This document shows positions 9,242 through 18,311 of a stretch of DNA of 64,000 nucleotides, piece after piece. The stretch spans positions 1 through 64,000 of the forward strand of contig NZ_BORO01000009.1 of the NCBI RefSeq assembly GCF_018333215.1, read 5' to 3'. Below the pieces are notes generated by a model. It saw only the letters and a program-made list of their open reading frames with translations. It had not been told where the DNA came from and searched no databases. The position numbers were made by a program, and so were the translations under genes. The first letter of the stretch is position 1. Every line of letters starts with the position of its first letter. Source of the stretch: Oceanobacillus sp. J11TS1 (lineage in GTDB: Bacteria > Bacillota > Bacilli > Bacillales > Amphibacillaceae).

Positions 9242-9460
9242 TTATTGTTTTTGGAGTTGATGTTTCATTAGCAGATTCGTTATATATTTTCTGCTATCAG
9301 CGTTTCTTAACAGGACAGACTGCTTGTGTGGTAAGCCCTCTTTTTCCCATTCTACCCTATCCCCGTCCAGTGTCCCTACAATCGAAGTGATTTTATAATT
9401 ATTTTTAACCAACTCATCAATAAGCTGTTTTTCTTGTAAAAACGTTTGGTAACTCGACAA
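9242..9460 (-). CDS. Small hypothetical protein inside the pyrimidine operon (72 aa)
   Basis: TTG start with AGGAGG 7 bases upstream; 17 bases separate it from the amidohydrolase gene. The protein is charged and soluble (SSYQTFLQEKQLIDELVKN ... KITSIVGTLDGDRVEWEKEG ... SVLLRNADSRKYITNLLMKH). No metal motif or membrane segment. I do not recognise it. Its tight placement between permease and amidohydrolase suggests an accessory or chaperone-type role. Confidence 0.7.
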   Translation of the reverse strand: MSSYQTFLQEKQLIDELVKNNYKITSIVGTLDGDRVEWEKEGLPHKQSVLLRNADSRKYITNLLMKHQLQKQ

Positions 9461-9489
9461 TGAAAAACCTCCTCTTCGTTATCATTCCG

Positions 9490-10965
9490 CTATTTTGCAA
9501 CGACTTCATCCTTCTCTATCTCCTCATCTATCGACCAATCCCGGCCCACAGTAATACCTAGATATTTTTCATCATCCGGATCCGTAATTTCTGCTTGCGG
9601 GTATTTGTGGAAGTACCAATATTTGTTCAATACATAGTAAACTGCTGCCGCAACCACAAAACCAACAATAAAGGAATAGTTCATAAAGATTAAAGCAACG
9701 ACACCGCCAATGAACCAGGAAATAAATCCAACAATGTTAACTCCGCCATGGAATCGATATTGTCCACGATTTTTGTATAAGTCAGGAACGTTCACTCTTC
9801 TTTTTCGGAGTAAATAGTAATCTGCAAATAGGATGCCGCTAACCGAGGATAGGACGGCACCAATAATTAAAAGTACTTGCGTGAGTATTTCATAGACGCT
9901 CCAAGGCTGAATGACCGTCCCGACAATACCAGCAACAAAAACAGCGACAGCATGGGAAACCCTTGGACCTAAAACATTAGAGAATACAGCAGCAGCCGGT
10001 AACACATTTGCAGCTGTATTAGTGGACCACTGTGTCAACACAATCATGAAAAGTAACATCGCAAGCATCCATCCAGATGCCGTTTCTTGCAGTGCTGTAA
10101 CTGGATTGGAGGTCCCAGCAACAATAAATGCTGCTGCCCCAATCATAATCATAAATGCTTCTGTTAGAGGAAGAGCGACGAAACTGCCAATTAAAGTTGT
10201 TTTATTCCGTTTAAACCAATTTCTCTCATGTTTAGGGGCTTTGAAATGGCGTGATATCGTTGGTATATCGCAACCTAGCGTTGCCCAAAAACCCATGTTG
10301 GCAAAAAGAACTACCATAAACGCTGTAAATGCAGCTCCCCCAGTTACCGGGCTTGCCACCCACGACCAGACATCCGCTCCTTGTGCTTGAATGTCAGCAT
10401 GTAACGTTTGATAAATAATCAAAGACATCACAATAATGATTGGTGCCGCTACATCTGCAAAGCGTTCTACCCATTTAATCCCGGAAGCTGTATTGATAAG
10501 CTGGACAAGCGCAAACACAATGTAACATAACAGCCAATTATCAAATCCGGCAAACATCGTATGCAGTATCGCATTAATAGCTGTTGCCCCAAAATAAGTG
10601 TTAATCCCGAACCAAAACGATGCGGTAACTGCCCTCGTTAAAGAGGGAATATGCGTACCTACAGTTCCAAACGGCGCCCTCATATAAACCGGGAAGGAAA
10701 TACCATGTTCTACTCCAATATCGCCAATAATGGTAATAAACGCCCCAATCGCAATACATCCAATCAACGTCGCTAAAACAACCCATGGCAGGGATATGCC
10801 CTGGATACCTGAAGCACCGATATCAAAAGTTGCCAGCAGGATGGCCATTCCTACCCACATTGCAAAAAAGCCCATTACTCCAATCTTCCGCTCATTGTGC
10901 TTAACCGGAAGCAAATCGGGAGACTTTAAGTACGAACTACTTTTACCCTTTCCCTGCAATGCCAT
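9490..10965 (-). CDS. NCS1-family permease, probable uracil/pyrimidine transporter
   Basis: 491-residue nucleobase:cation symporter-1 protein with 12 hydrophobic segments. The conserved first-helix region GFFAMWVGMAILLATFDIGASG and SFWFGINTYFGA are typical of cytosine/uracil/hydantoin permeases. ATG at 10965 has AGAGGAG upstream, so the TTG nine codons earlier is less likely. Being inside the catabolic operon it should import uracil, thymine or dihydropyrimidines; exact substrate inferred. Confidence 0.85.
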   Translation of the reverse strand: MALQGKGKSSSYLKSPDLLPVKHNERKIGVMGFFAMWVGMAILLATFDIGASGIQGISLPWVVLATLIGCIAIGAFITIIGDIGVEHGISFPVYMRAPFGTVGTHIPSLTRAVTASFWFGINTYFGATAINAILHTMFAGFDNWLLCYIVFALVQLINTASGIKWVERFADVAAPIIIVMSLIIYQTLHADIQAQGADVWSWVASPVTGGAAFTAFMVVLFANMGFWATLGCDIPTISRHFKAPKHERNWFKRNKTTLIGSFVALPLTEAFMIMIGAAAFIVAGTSNPVTALQETASGWMLAMLLFMIVLTQWSTNTAANVLPAAAVFSNVLGPRVSHAVAVFVAGIVGTVIQPWSVYEILTQVLLIIGAVLSSVSGILFADYYLLRKRRVNVPDLYKNRGQYRFHGGVNIVGFISWFIGGVVALIFMNYSFIVGFVVAAAVYYVLNKYWYFHKYPQAEITDPDDEKYLGITVGRDWSIDEEIEKDEVVAK

Positions 10966-11040
10966 CGCCTCTCTCCTCTTTGATGAATCCAAAAAGCTGC
11001 TTCATACCTCTCGTTCCACAAGCAGCTATGGATTATTTTA

Positions 11041-12462
11041 TTAACTTTTATGAAAAGCTATTTCCTGCTCGTTCGTTCGCGAAGAATCAAATTTTTTTCG
11101 TTTTAAGAACTTTCCTGCCCCTGGTTTGGCAACTAGCTCTTTATCCTTGATGACAAACTCCCCTCGGGATAAAACGGTTACCGGCTGCCCAGTTACTTTC
11201 ATTCCTTCCAAAGCATTGTAATCGACGGCAGAATGATGTGTATGAACGGATATCGTACGTTCCACATTCGGATCAAATAGGACGATATCCGCATCCGTAC
11301 CCGGAGCAATCGTTCCTTTTTGCGGGAATAAACCAAACAGTTTCGCTGCCTGCGTCGAAACGATATCTACAAATTGATTAATGGAAATACGTCCTTTTTT
11401 CACGCCTTCCGAGAAGAGAATGCTAAAGCGATCCTCGACAAATGGACCACCATTTGGAATCTTTGAGAAGTCTCCTTTTCCTAAATCCTTTTGTCCATCA
11501 AAATCGAAAGCACAGTGGTCAGAGCCAATCGTTTGCAGCTCTCCGCTTTTTAAAGCATTCCACAATACTTCCTGATGAGATTTATCGCGTAGTGGCGGAG
11601 ACCATACATATTTCGCTCCTTCAAAATCAGGCTTTTCCAAATAAGTTTGGTCAAGTACCAAATATTGCGGACAAGTTTCTCCATAAACAGAGAACCCCTT
11701 ACTTCTAGCTTCAGCAATTTGCTCCACCGCTTCTTTACAAGTGACATGCACGACATATAGTTGTGAGTTAGCGAGTGCCGTTAGTTTTGCTGCACGGCCA
11801 GTTGCTTCGCCTTCCAGTTCTGGGGGACGAGTTAAGGCATGATAGATTGGATCGGTGTTGCCTGCTTTTAATGCTTCTTGGGTTAAATGTTCAATTACAT
11901 CTCCATTTTCTGCATGGACCATCACTAATCCGCCGTGATCTCTAGCAGTAACTAAGGTTTGGAAAAGTGTTTCATCATCTGCTTGTAAAACATTTTTGTA
12001 AGCCATAAACACTTTAAAGGAAGTAACCCCTTCCTCTTCAATAACAGAAGGAATTTCCTGTAAAACATTTTCGTTTGCTTCTACGATTTGTAAATGGAAT
12101 CCATAGTCAATCACAGCCCTGCCTTCTGATTTGGCATGCCATATTTCAAGAGCATTTTTTAGTGTTTTACCTTTTTCTGTTAAACAAAAATCAATGATTG
12201 TTGTGGTCCCTCCATGTGCAGCCGCTATGGTTCCGCTTTCAAAATCGTCCTTGGTTACGGTCCCGCCAAATGGCATTTCCATATGCGTATGCGGGTCAAT
12301 TCCTCCAGGGAAAACATAAAGACCAATTGCATCAATAACTTCTGCATAAACGTCACTTAAATCCTGTCCAATCGCCTTCACTTTTTCATCTTCAATTAAT
12401 ACGTCCGCTTGATAAGTGTCTGTCGCTGTGACAATGGTTCCATTTTTAATTATTTTTTTCAT
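11041..12462 (-). CDS. Dihydropyrimidinase (D-hydantoinase family)
   Basis: 473-residue amidohydrolase-superfamily enzyme that opens 5,6-dihydrouracil to N-carbamoyl-beta-alanine. Metal ligands sit in HTHMEMP (about 58), the carboxylated-lysine motif FKVFMAYK (about 150), HAEN, HVTC and GSDHCAF. Length and motifs fit the dihydropyrimidinase/hydantoinase branch rather than dihydroorotase. ATG is preceded by AAGGAGG. PreA lies 32 bases upstream in the same operon, which supports the dihydropyrimidine assignment. A gene symbol is withheld because hydA, dht and pydB are all in use. Confidence 0.9.
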   Translation of the reverse strand: MKKIIKNGTIVTATDTYQADVLIEDEKVKAIGQDLSDVYAEVIDAIGLYVFPGGIDPHTHMEMPFGGTVTKDDFESGTIAAAHGGTTTIIDFCLTEKGKTLKNALEIWHAKSEGRAVIDYGFHLQIVEANENVLQEIPSVIEEEGVTSFKVFMAYKNVLQADDETLFQTLVTARDHGGLVMVHAENGDVIEHLTQEALKAGNTDPIYHALTRPPELEGEATGRAAKLTALANSQLYVVHVTCKEAVEQIAEARSKGFSVYGETCPQYLVLDQTYLEKPDFEGAKYVWSPPLRDKSHQEVLWNALKSGELQTIGSDHCAFDFDGQKDLGKGDFSKIPNGGPFVEDRFSILFSEGVKKGRISINQFVDIVSTQAAKLFGLFPQKGTIAPGTDADIVLFDPNVERTISVHTHHSAVDYNALEGMKVTGQPVTVLSRGEFVIKDKELVAKPGAGKFLKRKKFDSSRTNEQEIAFHKS

Positions 12463-12494
12463 CTATGAATCCTCCTTGAGAAATTATTGTTATA

Positions 12495-13766
12495 CTATTT
12501 ACTGTTTTTCAGCATTTGAATGGCTGTCTGCCGGTCATTCCAAGACATTGGCGGTTCGGTTGGAGTCAAGTCTATCATGTCAATTGCACCATCTACCGGA
12601 CAAACGATGGAACATAGATTACATCCGACACAGTCCTCCTCTCTAACTCTCAAAATGTCATTCCCATCTGCATCTGTAAGCATGTCGATACATTGATGGG
12701 ACGTATCTTCACACGCAATATGGCATTTATTACAGTTAATGCACACATCATTATTAATACGGGCAACCACTTTATGATTTAAATCCAAGCTGCTCCAGTC
12801 CGTATACTTTTCGACAGATTTCCCAATAATGTCACTTAAAAAATCGATCCCTTTTTCATCCAAATAATTTTCCAAGCCCTCTGTTAAGTCATCAATAATA
12901 CGAAATCCATGATGCATTGCCGCTGTACAAATTTGTACACTCCCCGCACCCATCAACATAAATTCCACCGTATCCTGCCACGTGGAAATCCCTCCAATTC
13001 CGGATATCGGGATATTAACCTCCGAATTCCTCGCGCATTCCCCAACCATATTTAAGGCAATTGGTTTTACTGCTGGTCCGCAATACCCGCCATGAGCCCC
13101 TTTTCCGTTCACATTGGGAATCGTGTTCCATGTCTCTAAGTCCACACCTATTAAACTATTTATCGTGTTGATCAAACTGATTGCGTCTGCGCCGCCTCGG
13201 GCAGCAGCTTTTGCGGTTGCTGTTATATCGGTAATGTTTGGCGTAAGCTTCGTAATGACCGGGACCTCAGCCGCTTCTTTGGCATACATCGTCGTCCTTT
13301 CTACTAGATCCGGATGTTGTCCAACTGCCGACCCCATTCCCCTTTCAGACATCCCATGGGGACAGCCCAAATTTAATTCAAACCCATCAACTCCGACGTC
13401 TTGAACTCTCTTTACAATCTCATGCCATTTTTCACGTTGAGGTTCTACCATTAAAGAAGCAATAATTACCCGGTCTGGAAATCGTTTTTTGGTTTCATAG
13501 ATTTCTTTTAAATTATCCTCTAATGGTCGATCTGAAATTAACTCGATATTGTTGAATCCAGCAACACGCTGTCCGTTAAAGTGGCTTGCACCAAAGCGTG
13601 ACGTTACATTTAATATTGGCTCACCTAATGTTTTCCATACAGCCCCTCCCCATCCAGCTTCAAAGGCACGCTGTACTTGGTACCCCGTATTAGTCGGGGG
13701 AGCAGATGCCAGCCAGTACGGATTAGGTGATTTGATCCCAGCAAAATGGATACTTATATCAGCCAT
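12495..13766 (-). CDS. preA: NAD-dependent dihydropyrimidine dehydrogenase, subunit PreA
   Basis: 423 residues. The N-terminal TIM barrel is dihydroorotate-dehydrogenase-like and binds FMN (NPYWLASAPPTNTG at the start; FELNLGCPHGMSERGMG near 130). The C-terminal ferredoxin domain holds two 4Fe-4S motifs, CINCNKCHIAC and CVGCNLCSIVC. With PreT it reduces uracil or thymine to the dihydro form. ATG has GAGGAGG upstream; preT ends 26 bases earlier in the same operon. The active-site region (LGCPHG) resembles PreA more than PyrD. Confidence 0.93.
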   Translation of the reverse strand: MADISIHFAGIKSPNPYWLASAPPTNTGYQVQRAFEAGWGGAVWKTLGEPILNVTSRFGASHFNGQRVAGFNNIELISDRPLEDNLKEIYETKKRFPDRVIIASLMVEPQREKWHEIVKRVQDVGVDGFELNLGCPHGMSERGMGSAVGQHPDLVERTTMYAKEAAEVPVITKLTPNITDITATAKAAARGGADAISLINTINSLIGVDLETWNTIPNVNGKGAHGGYCGPAVKPIALNMVGECARNSEVNIPISGIGGISTWQDTVEFMLMGAGSVQICTAAMHHGFRIIDDLTEGLENYLDEKGIDFLSDIIGKSVEKYTDWSSLDLNHKVVARINNDVCINCNKCHIACEDTSHQCIDMLTDADGNDILRVREEDCVGCNLCSIVCPVDGAIDMIDLTPTEPPMSWNDRQTAIQMLKNSK

Positions 13767-13792
13767 TTACATCCTCCTCATCTAAAAATCTA

Positions 13793-15166
13793 TTATGCGC
13801 TCTCTGTTACAGATTGCTTGAAACGTTCATGAATCGCCAATGCCGTATCTTTTCCTTGCTGTGCAGCAGTCACGACCATTGCTTCTCCAATCCCTTTTCC
13901 AAAAATCACGTCTCCGGCAGCATATACTTTGGGATTAGACGTTATAAACGTTTCTGGATCAACTTTCACTACCCCGCCCTGATGTTCCAAACCAAAGGCT
14001 TCAATCATTTTCATATGTCTGGTTTGTCCAATCGCTTTCACAACGATATCAACATCCATCAAGAATTCAGAGCCTTCTATTTCCACTGGCCGAGGTCGTC
14101 CATCCGCCTCTGATGCTTGTAATTCCATTTTCACACACTCGATTTGTTTTATATGACCCTTCTCATCGCTGATAAAACGTTTCGGGTTGGTCAGCCACCT
14201 AAATTCCACGCCATCCTGTTTCGCAAATTCATATTCAAAATCATAGGCAGTCATTTCCGCTTCTGTTCTGCGATAAAGAATTTTTACATTATCCGCACCA
14301 AGTCGAACCGATGTCGTCGCCCCATCAATGGCTGTATTTCCTGCACCAATAACTGCAACACGTTTCCCGGCAAATTCCTCTGGATAATCACCATTCTTTG
14401 ATCTTTCCACCAAATCTATGGCATCGTAATTTCCTTCTAATTCCTCTCCCTCTATTCCCAGCATCGGGACTTTGGACATCCCAATGGCAAGCACCACTGC
14501 ATCGTATTCTTCCACAAGATCCTCAGCAAAAATATCCTTACCTACCTCGGTATTCGTCCGTATTTCTACTCCTAAATTTCTCACTTGTCCTACTTCCCAG
14601 AGAGAAATATCTTTTGGCAGACGGAACGGAACAATACCAAAAGTGTCTAGCCCTCCCGCTTCACTTTTCGCTTCAAAAATAGTTACCTCATAACCTAATC
14701 GAGCCAATTCGCGAGCTGTTGATAAGCCAGCAGGTCCACTCCCAACAATGGCGACCGTTTTCCCATTCTTTTTGCCAGCTTTAAATAGAACTTCATCATT
14801 TTTAATGGCCCATTCTGTAGCAAATCGTTGTAAATCCCCAATAGGTATCGGTTTCGTAGAGTAATTTAATACACAAGCACCTTCACATAATTCTTCGGTA
14901 GGACAAACTCGTGCACAACTAGCTCCAACAGGATTTGAATCCATAATCGTAGTTGCAGATCCCTTCAAGTTCCCAGAAGCAATCTTTTTAATGAATCCCG
15001 GGATATCAATCCCTGTCGGACACGCAGTAATACAAGGCGCGTCGTAACAATATAAACACCGATTCGCTTCATCCAATGCTTCCTGGGAATTAAAACTTGG
15101 TTTAGATTCCTCAAAATTCGCTGCTAGCACCTCACCAGATATAAGATTCTTTAATAAATCACTCAA
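13793..15166 (-). CDS. preT: NAD-dependent dihydropyrimidine dehydrogenase, subunit PreT
   Basis: About 457 residues of the glutamate-synthase-small-chain-like flavoprotein family. N-terminal cysteines (RCLYCYDAPCITACPTGIDIP; SCARVCPTEELCEGAC) should bind Fe-S clusters, followed by FAD (VAIVGSGPAGLSTARELA) and NAD(P) (VAVIGAGNTAIDGA) Rossmann motifs. It passes electrons from NADH to PreA. The TTG at 15166 has AAAGGAGG 8 bases upstream and is preferred to the ATG ten codons earlier. First gene of the six-gene catabolic operon. Confidence 0.92.
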   Translation of the reverse strand: MSDLLKNLISGEVLAANFEESKPSFNSQEALDEANRCLYCYDAPCITACPTGIDIPGFIKKIASGNLKGSATTIMDSNPVGASCARVCPTEELCEGACVLNYSTKPIPIGDLQRFATEWAIKNDEVLFKAGKKNGKTVAIVGSGPAGLSTARELARLGYEVTIFEAKSEAGGLDTFGIVPFRLPKDISLWEVGQVRNLGVEIRTNTEVGKDIFAEDLVEEYDAVVLAIGMSKVPMLGIEGEELEGNYDAIDLVERSKNGDYPEEFAGKRVAVIGAGNTAIDGATTSVRLGADNVKILYRRTEAEMTAYDFEYEFAKQDGVEFRWLTNPKRFISDEKGHIKQIECVKMELQASEADGRPRPVEIEGSEFLMDVDIVVKAIGQTRHMKMIEAFGLEHQGGVVKVDPETFITSNPKVYAAGDVIFGKGIGEAMVVTAAQQGKDTALAIHERFKQSVTESA

Positions 15167-15550
15167 GAAACAAACCTCCTTTATAAAAAGATGCATTTAA
15201 ACAATTGAAATCGAACATTACTATATACTTATGCGGCAAACTATGAGCAAATTACCATTTCAACTAGAGCTGTGTTCTTTGTAAAAAATAGTTTTTCTCA
15301 AGAAAATAATGATTTAAATCGTTGATGTTAAGAAAAATCGAGGAAAGTGTGATGTAATAGATTCAATGATTAGGACGCACTCTTACTAGATATTATTCAC
15401 CCAACTAGTATTATAAAATCAATAACATTCTGATTCATTGGACAAATAGTAAAACAGTCGTTGAATTAATTAGTCGAACTGTTAATAAGAATAATAGCGG
15501 GAAATATTTTAAACGCATTTGCAAAGATTTCATAAATTGGTTACAATTTA
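15167..15550 (-). other. Control region upstream of the preT operon
   Basis: About 385 AT-rich bases separate preT from the nitroreductase gene. It must carry the promoter of the pyrimidine operon and presumably a PucR operator. I could not fix a -35/-10 pair. The only symmetric element I noticed is ATGATTTAAATCGTT near 15308. No coding frame with a ribosome site was seen. Confidence 0.4.
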
Positions 15551-15569
15551 ATTGATAATTATTATCAAT
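15551..15569. promoter_or_regulatory. Fur box (perfect 9-1-9 inverted repeat)
   Basis: ATTGATAAT-T-ATTATCAAT is a perfect 19-bp palindrome containing the 7-1-7 Fur consensus TGATAATnATTATCA. It ends one base before a TATACT -10 candidate (15570-15575) of the nitroreductase gene, an ideal position for iron-dependent repression. Confidence 0.85.
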
Positions 15570-15592
15570 TATACTGTATAGGAGATTATGCA

Positions 15593-16141
15593 ATGAATAG
15601 AACAGAGCTTGCGAAAATAATTCGTGAACGTCGCGCAATCAAAAGTGGATACAATGATAAAAAAGTAACAAAGGAAACGGTTATGCAATTATTAGAGGAA
15701 TCCATTTGGGCTCCTACACATGGGATGAGACAGCCTTGGCGCTTCTTATTTGTTGATAAGGACCACCTTCCTAGTTTTGCCAAAAAAATTGCCTCTACCT
15801 ATCCTAAAGAAATACAAGCAAATCGTGAAAATTATTTGAATGAGCCAAATGCCATCCTTGTTGTGATAATGGAAACTTCGGATATTCCAAAACAATGGGA
15901 TGAAAACTTTGGTGCCGTTTCAGCTATGATTCAAAACTTCTGGCTACTAGCCTGGGAAGAAAAGCTCGGTGTTGTCTGGAAAACGAATCCGCATATCTAT
16001 GATGAAAAAGTAAAAGAAATCCTTAACGTAAAAGAAAACGAAAAAATAGTCGGTTTTATACATATGGGTTATTTTAATGAAATCCCTCAAGGAAAAGAAC
16101 GTATTCCATTAGCAGAAAAATTTGAAGTATTTAAAGGTTAA
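15593..16141 (+). CDS. Nitroreductase-family protein, Fur-controlled
   Basis: 182 residues of the FMN-dependent nitroreductase fold. The N-terminal IIRERRAIKSGYNDKKVTKE and SIWAPTHGMRQPWRF hold the usual FMN-contact Arg/Ser-type positions; the C-terminal VGFIHMGY is typical. ATG is preceded by AGGAG at 8-9 bases. A perfect Fur box overlaps its promoter, so it should be induced by iron starvation. Such an enzyme might act on flavin, ferric or siderophore substrates; that is inference, as the family has many electron acceptors. Confidence 0.85.
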   Translation: MNRTELAKIIRERRAIKSGYNDKKVTKETVMQLLEESIWAPTHGMRQPWRFLFVDKDHLPSFAKKIASTYPKEIQANRENYLNEPNAILVVIMETSDIPKQWDENFGAVSAMIQNFWLLAWEEKLGVVWKTNPHIYDEKVKEILNVKENEKIVGFIHMGYFNEIPQGKERIPLAEKFEVFKG

Positions 16142-16174
16142 AATCAGATAATTATATTTTTTTCTATAATTCTA

Positions 16175-16202
16175 TTGACAACTGCCTGTCTCTTCGTTTA
16201 AT
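16175..16202 (+). promoter_or_regulatory. Promoter of the trp operon
   Basis: TTGACA at 16175-16180 and TTTAAT at 16197-16202 with a 16-base spacer form a sigma-A-type promoter. Transcription would start near 16209, just ahead of the first T-box stem I. Confidence 0.7.
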
Positions 16203-16225
16203 ATTGATTTCAATAATAAATGATG

Positions 16226-16541
16226 TGGCGATGATGAAGAGTAGTAATTATAATGAACTCTAAAGAGAGCTGATGGCCGCTGCGAATCAGTGAGTATTCT
16301 TATAATGAATGGACTTCGGAGCTCCAAACCGAAACGTAATCGGAGTAGGCTTTGGCGACATGGTTTCTCGTTATGGAAACTTAGAAGATGTTATAAAATG
16401 AGTGTTCAAAAAGGTGGAGAAATTCACAGTCCTTTTCATGGAACTTACCTCATGATACATTTTCTTTAGAGTGAGCTGTAAAACAGCTAATAAAGGTGGT
16501 ACCACGGTCCCTCGTCCTTTTTATGGATGAGGGACCTTTTT
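16226..16541 (+). ncRNA. T-box leader 1 (tRNA-Trp specifier)
   Basis: Stem I begins near GATGATGAAGAGTAGTAA and includes the AGAGAGCTGAT K-turn region. The specifier lies in GAA-TGG-ACTTC with TGG (Trp) at 16310-16312. The T-box sequence AAGGTGGTACCACGG is at 16493-16507. The terminator stem 16506-16517/16525-16536 is followed by a T-run and competes with the antiterminator. Uncharged tRNA-Trp should allow readthrough. Confidence 0.92.
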
Positions 16542-16566
16542 GATTTTTACAGACGAATATCATAAA

Positions 16567-16855
16567 CGATGACGAAGAGTAGTAAATGATTCATTATGTA
16601 TTACAGAGAGCTGATAGCTTGGTGGAATATCAGTATACAGGGATCATGGAATGGACTTCTGAGTGTTTTTCTTAAAAAGAGGCATAAGCTCCCTTGAGTA
16701 GGAAAAAACGTATTTCCGACGTTATACGGATAGGGTATCGGATTCTTTCCAGTACCTGATAAAGATAGAAGGAGAAAATCTTTCTTAACAGAGGTGGCAC
16801 CGCGAGCCCATCGTCCTCTATAAGCACAGCATGTGTTTATAGAGGACTTTTTTAT
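16567..16855 (+). ncRNA. T-box leader 2 (tRNA-Trp specifier), in tandem
   Basis: A second full T-box starts 26 bases after the first terminator: GATGACGAAGAGTAGTAA, the AGAGAGCTGAT K-turn region, and GAA-TGG-ACTTC with TGG at 16652-16654. The T-box sequence GAGGTGGCACCGCG is at 16791-16804. The terminator stem 16813-16828/16832-16847 has one G-T pair and a T-run. Two T-boxes in series should give a steeper response to charged tRNA-Trp than one. Confidence 0.92.
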
Positions 16856-16904
16856 TTCCCAAATGTTAATAACAGAATCTTCAAATCTAAAGGAGCGATT
16901 AATA

Positions 16905-18311
16905 ATGACTGCGCATGTAACGCATCAAACCTATTCCATCGATGGATTAATTCCTGTTCAAGTTTTTCAAATTTTACCAAAAGCAAAAAAATATCTGTTG
17001 GAAAGCAGCTTTCCACATGAAGATAAAGGACGCTATTCCTTTATTGGACTTCATCCCTATCAGGAAATTATCGGTCGCGGAAAAGAAACGATGCTCATCA
17101 GCACTTCACATGTAGAGCCGCTGGTCGTACATCAGCACGCATTACATTTTTTACAGGAAATTATGCCAAAACTTGAATTACCTATTCCTCTCCCCTTCTA
17201 CGGCGGAGCAGTTGGATATATTGGTTATGATACCATTCAATCTTTTGAAGATATTGGCCCGACCCCGTTGGATGATCGGGGAATGCCAGACATTCATTTG
17301 ATGCTCTTTGAAGATACCATTATTTTTGACCATGAACAGGGTGAACTGCATATTATCGCGATTGATCGCAACGGCGGAACAGAAGATAATCGCAAGCAAC
17401 GTATTGAAATACTGAAGCAATATATTGATCAGGCAAAAAACACTTCCCTTCCTGTTCCACAAAAATATGCTTTTACACCGGAAATTGAGCAAAGTATATT
17501 TGAAGAAAACGTAGAGATTGCTAAAGGTTATTTGAAAAGAGGAGAAATTTTTCAAGTAGTATTATCTCAGCGATTTTCAAGAGAGATTGAAGAAGACGAG
17601 AGAGATTTTGGCCTGTCCTTCTATGAGCAGTTACGAAGGCAGAACGCCTCCCCGTATATGTTCTATATTGACTTTCTGGATTATACCTTACTAGGCGCTT
17701 CTCCAGAAAGCTTAATCCAAACAAAAGGAACCCGCGTGATAACGAATCCGATTGCCGGAACAAGAAAACGAGGGCAGAACGAACAAGAGGATCAGTTATT
17801 GGGGGAGGAACTGCTTGCAGATGAAAAAGAGCGTGCCGAACACCGAATGCTTGTTGACTTAAGCAGAAATGATTTAGGGCGAGTTTGTGAGATTGGCAGT
17901 ATCGAAATTCCGGTCTATATGACAATTGAACGGTACCAGCATGTGATGCATATCGTTTCGGAAGTAGCTGGCAGATTACGTGCGGATTATTCCGGGATTG
18001 ATGCACTTATTTCCTGCCTTCCAGCTGGAACCGTATCAGGGGCACCGAAAATACGCGCCATGCAAATTATTAATGAATTGGAAACTGTAAAACGTGGACC
18101 TTATGGCGGCGGGGTTGGTTTTATCAATTTTGAGCATGATGTACTTATTGCCTTAGCCATCCGGACCATTATCATTCAGAATCAAAGAGCTTATTTTCAA
18201 TCTGGAGCAGGGATTGTATATGACTCTATTCCTTTCAACGAATATATGGAAAGCCTTAACAAAGGAAAATCTTTTATGGAGGTGCCCGAGTATGATTCTA
18301 TTAATCGATAA
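16905..18311 (+). CDS. trpE: Anthranilate synthase component I
   Basis: 468 residues of the chorismate-binding family; with the glutamine amidotransferase subunit it makes anthranilate. The conserved C-terminal catalytic segments are present (ITNPIAGTRKRGQNEQED, HRMLVDLSRNDLGRVC, GTVSGAPKIRAMQII, GGGVGFINF). ATG at 16905 has AAAGGAG upstream; frames extending into the T-box terminator lack a ribosome site. It overlaps trpG by 20 bases. Confidence 0.95.
   Translation: MTAHVTHQTYSIDGLIPVQVFQILPKAKKYLLESSFPHEDKGRYSFIGLHPYQEIIGRGKETMLISTSHVEPLVVHQHALHFLQEIMPKLELPIPLPFYGGAVGYIGYDTIQSFEDIGPTPLDDRGMPDIHLMLFEDTIIFDHEQGELHIIAIDRNGGTEDNRKQRIEILKQYIDQAKNTSLPVPQKYAFTPEIEQSIFEENVEIAKGYLKRGEIFQVVLSQRFSREIEEDERDFGLSFYEQLRRQNASPYMFYIDFLDYTLLGASPESLIQTKGTRVITNPIAGTRKRGQNEQEDQLLGEELLADEKERAEHRMLVDLSRNDLGRVCEIGSIEIPVYMTIERYQHVMHIVSEVAGRLRADYSGIDALISCLPAGTVSGAPKIRAMQIINELETVKRGPYGGGVGFINFEHDVLIALAIRTIIIQNQRAYFQSGAGIVYDSIPFNEYMESLNKGKSFMEVPEYDSINR

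Noticed and set aside
8581-9390. 269-codon plus-strand frame opposite the amidohydrolase
   Set aside because: Ser/Pro-rich antisense shadow; the opposite strand encodes all M20 motifs.
9490-15166. Purine or allantoin catabolism instead of pyrimidine
   Set aside because: PreT/PreA and a dihydropyrimidinase are diagnostic of pyrimidines, and no allantoinase or urate gene is present, despite the PucR-type regulator.
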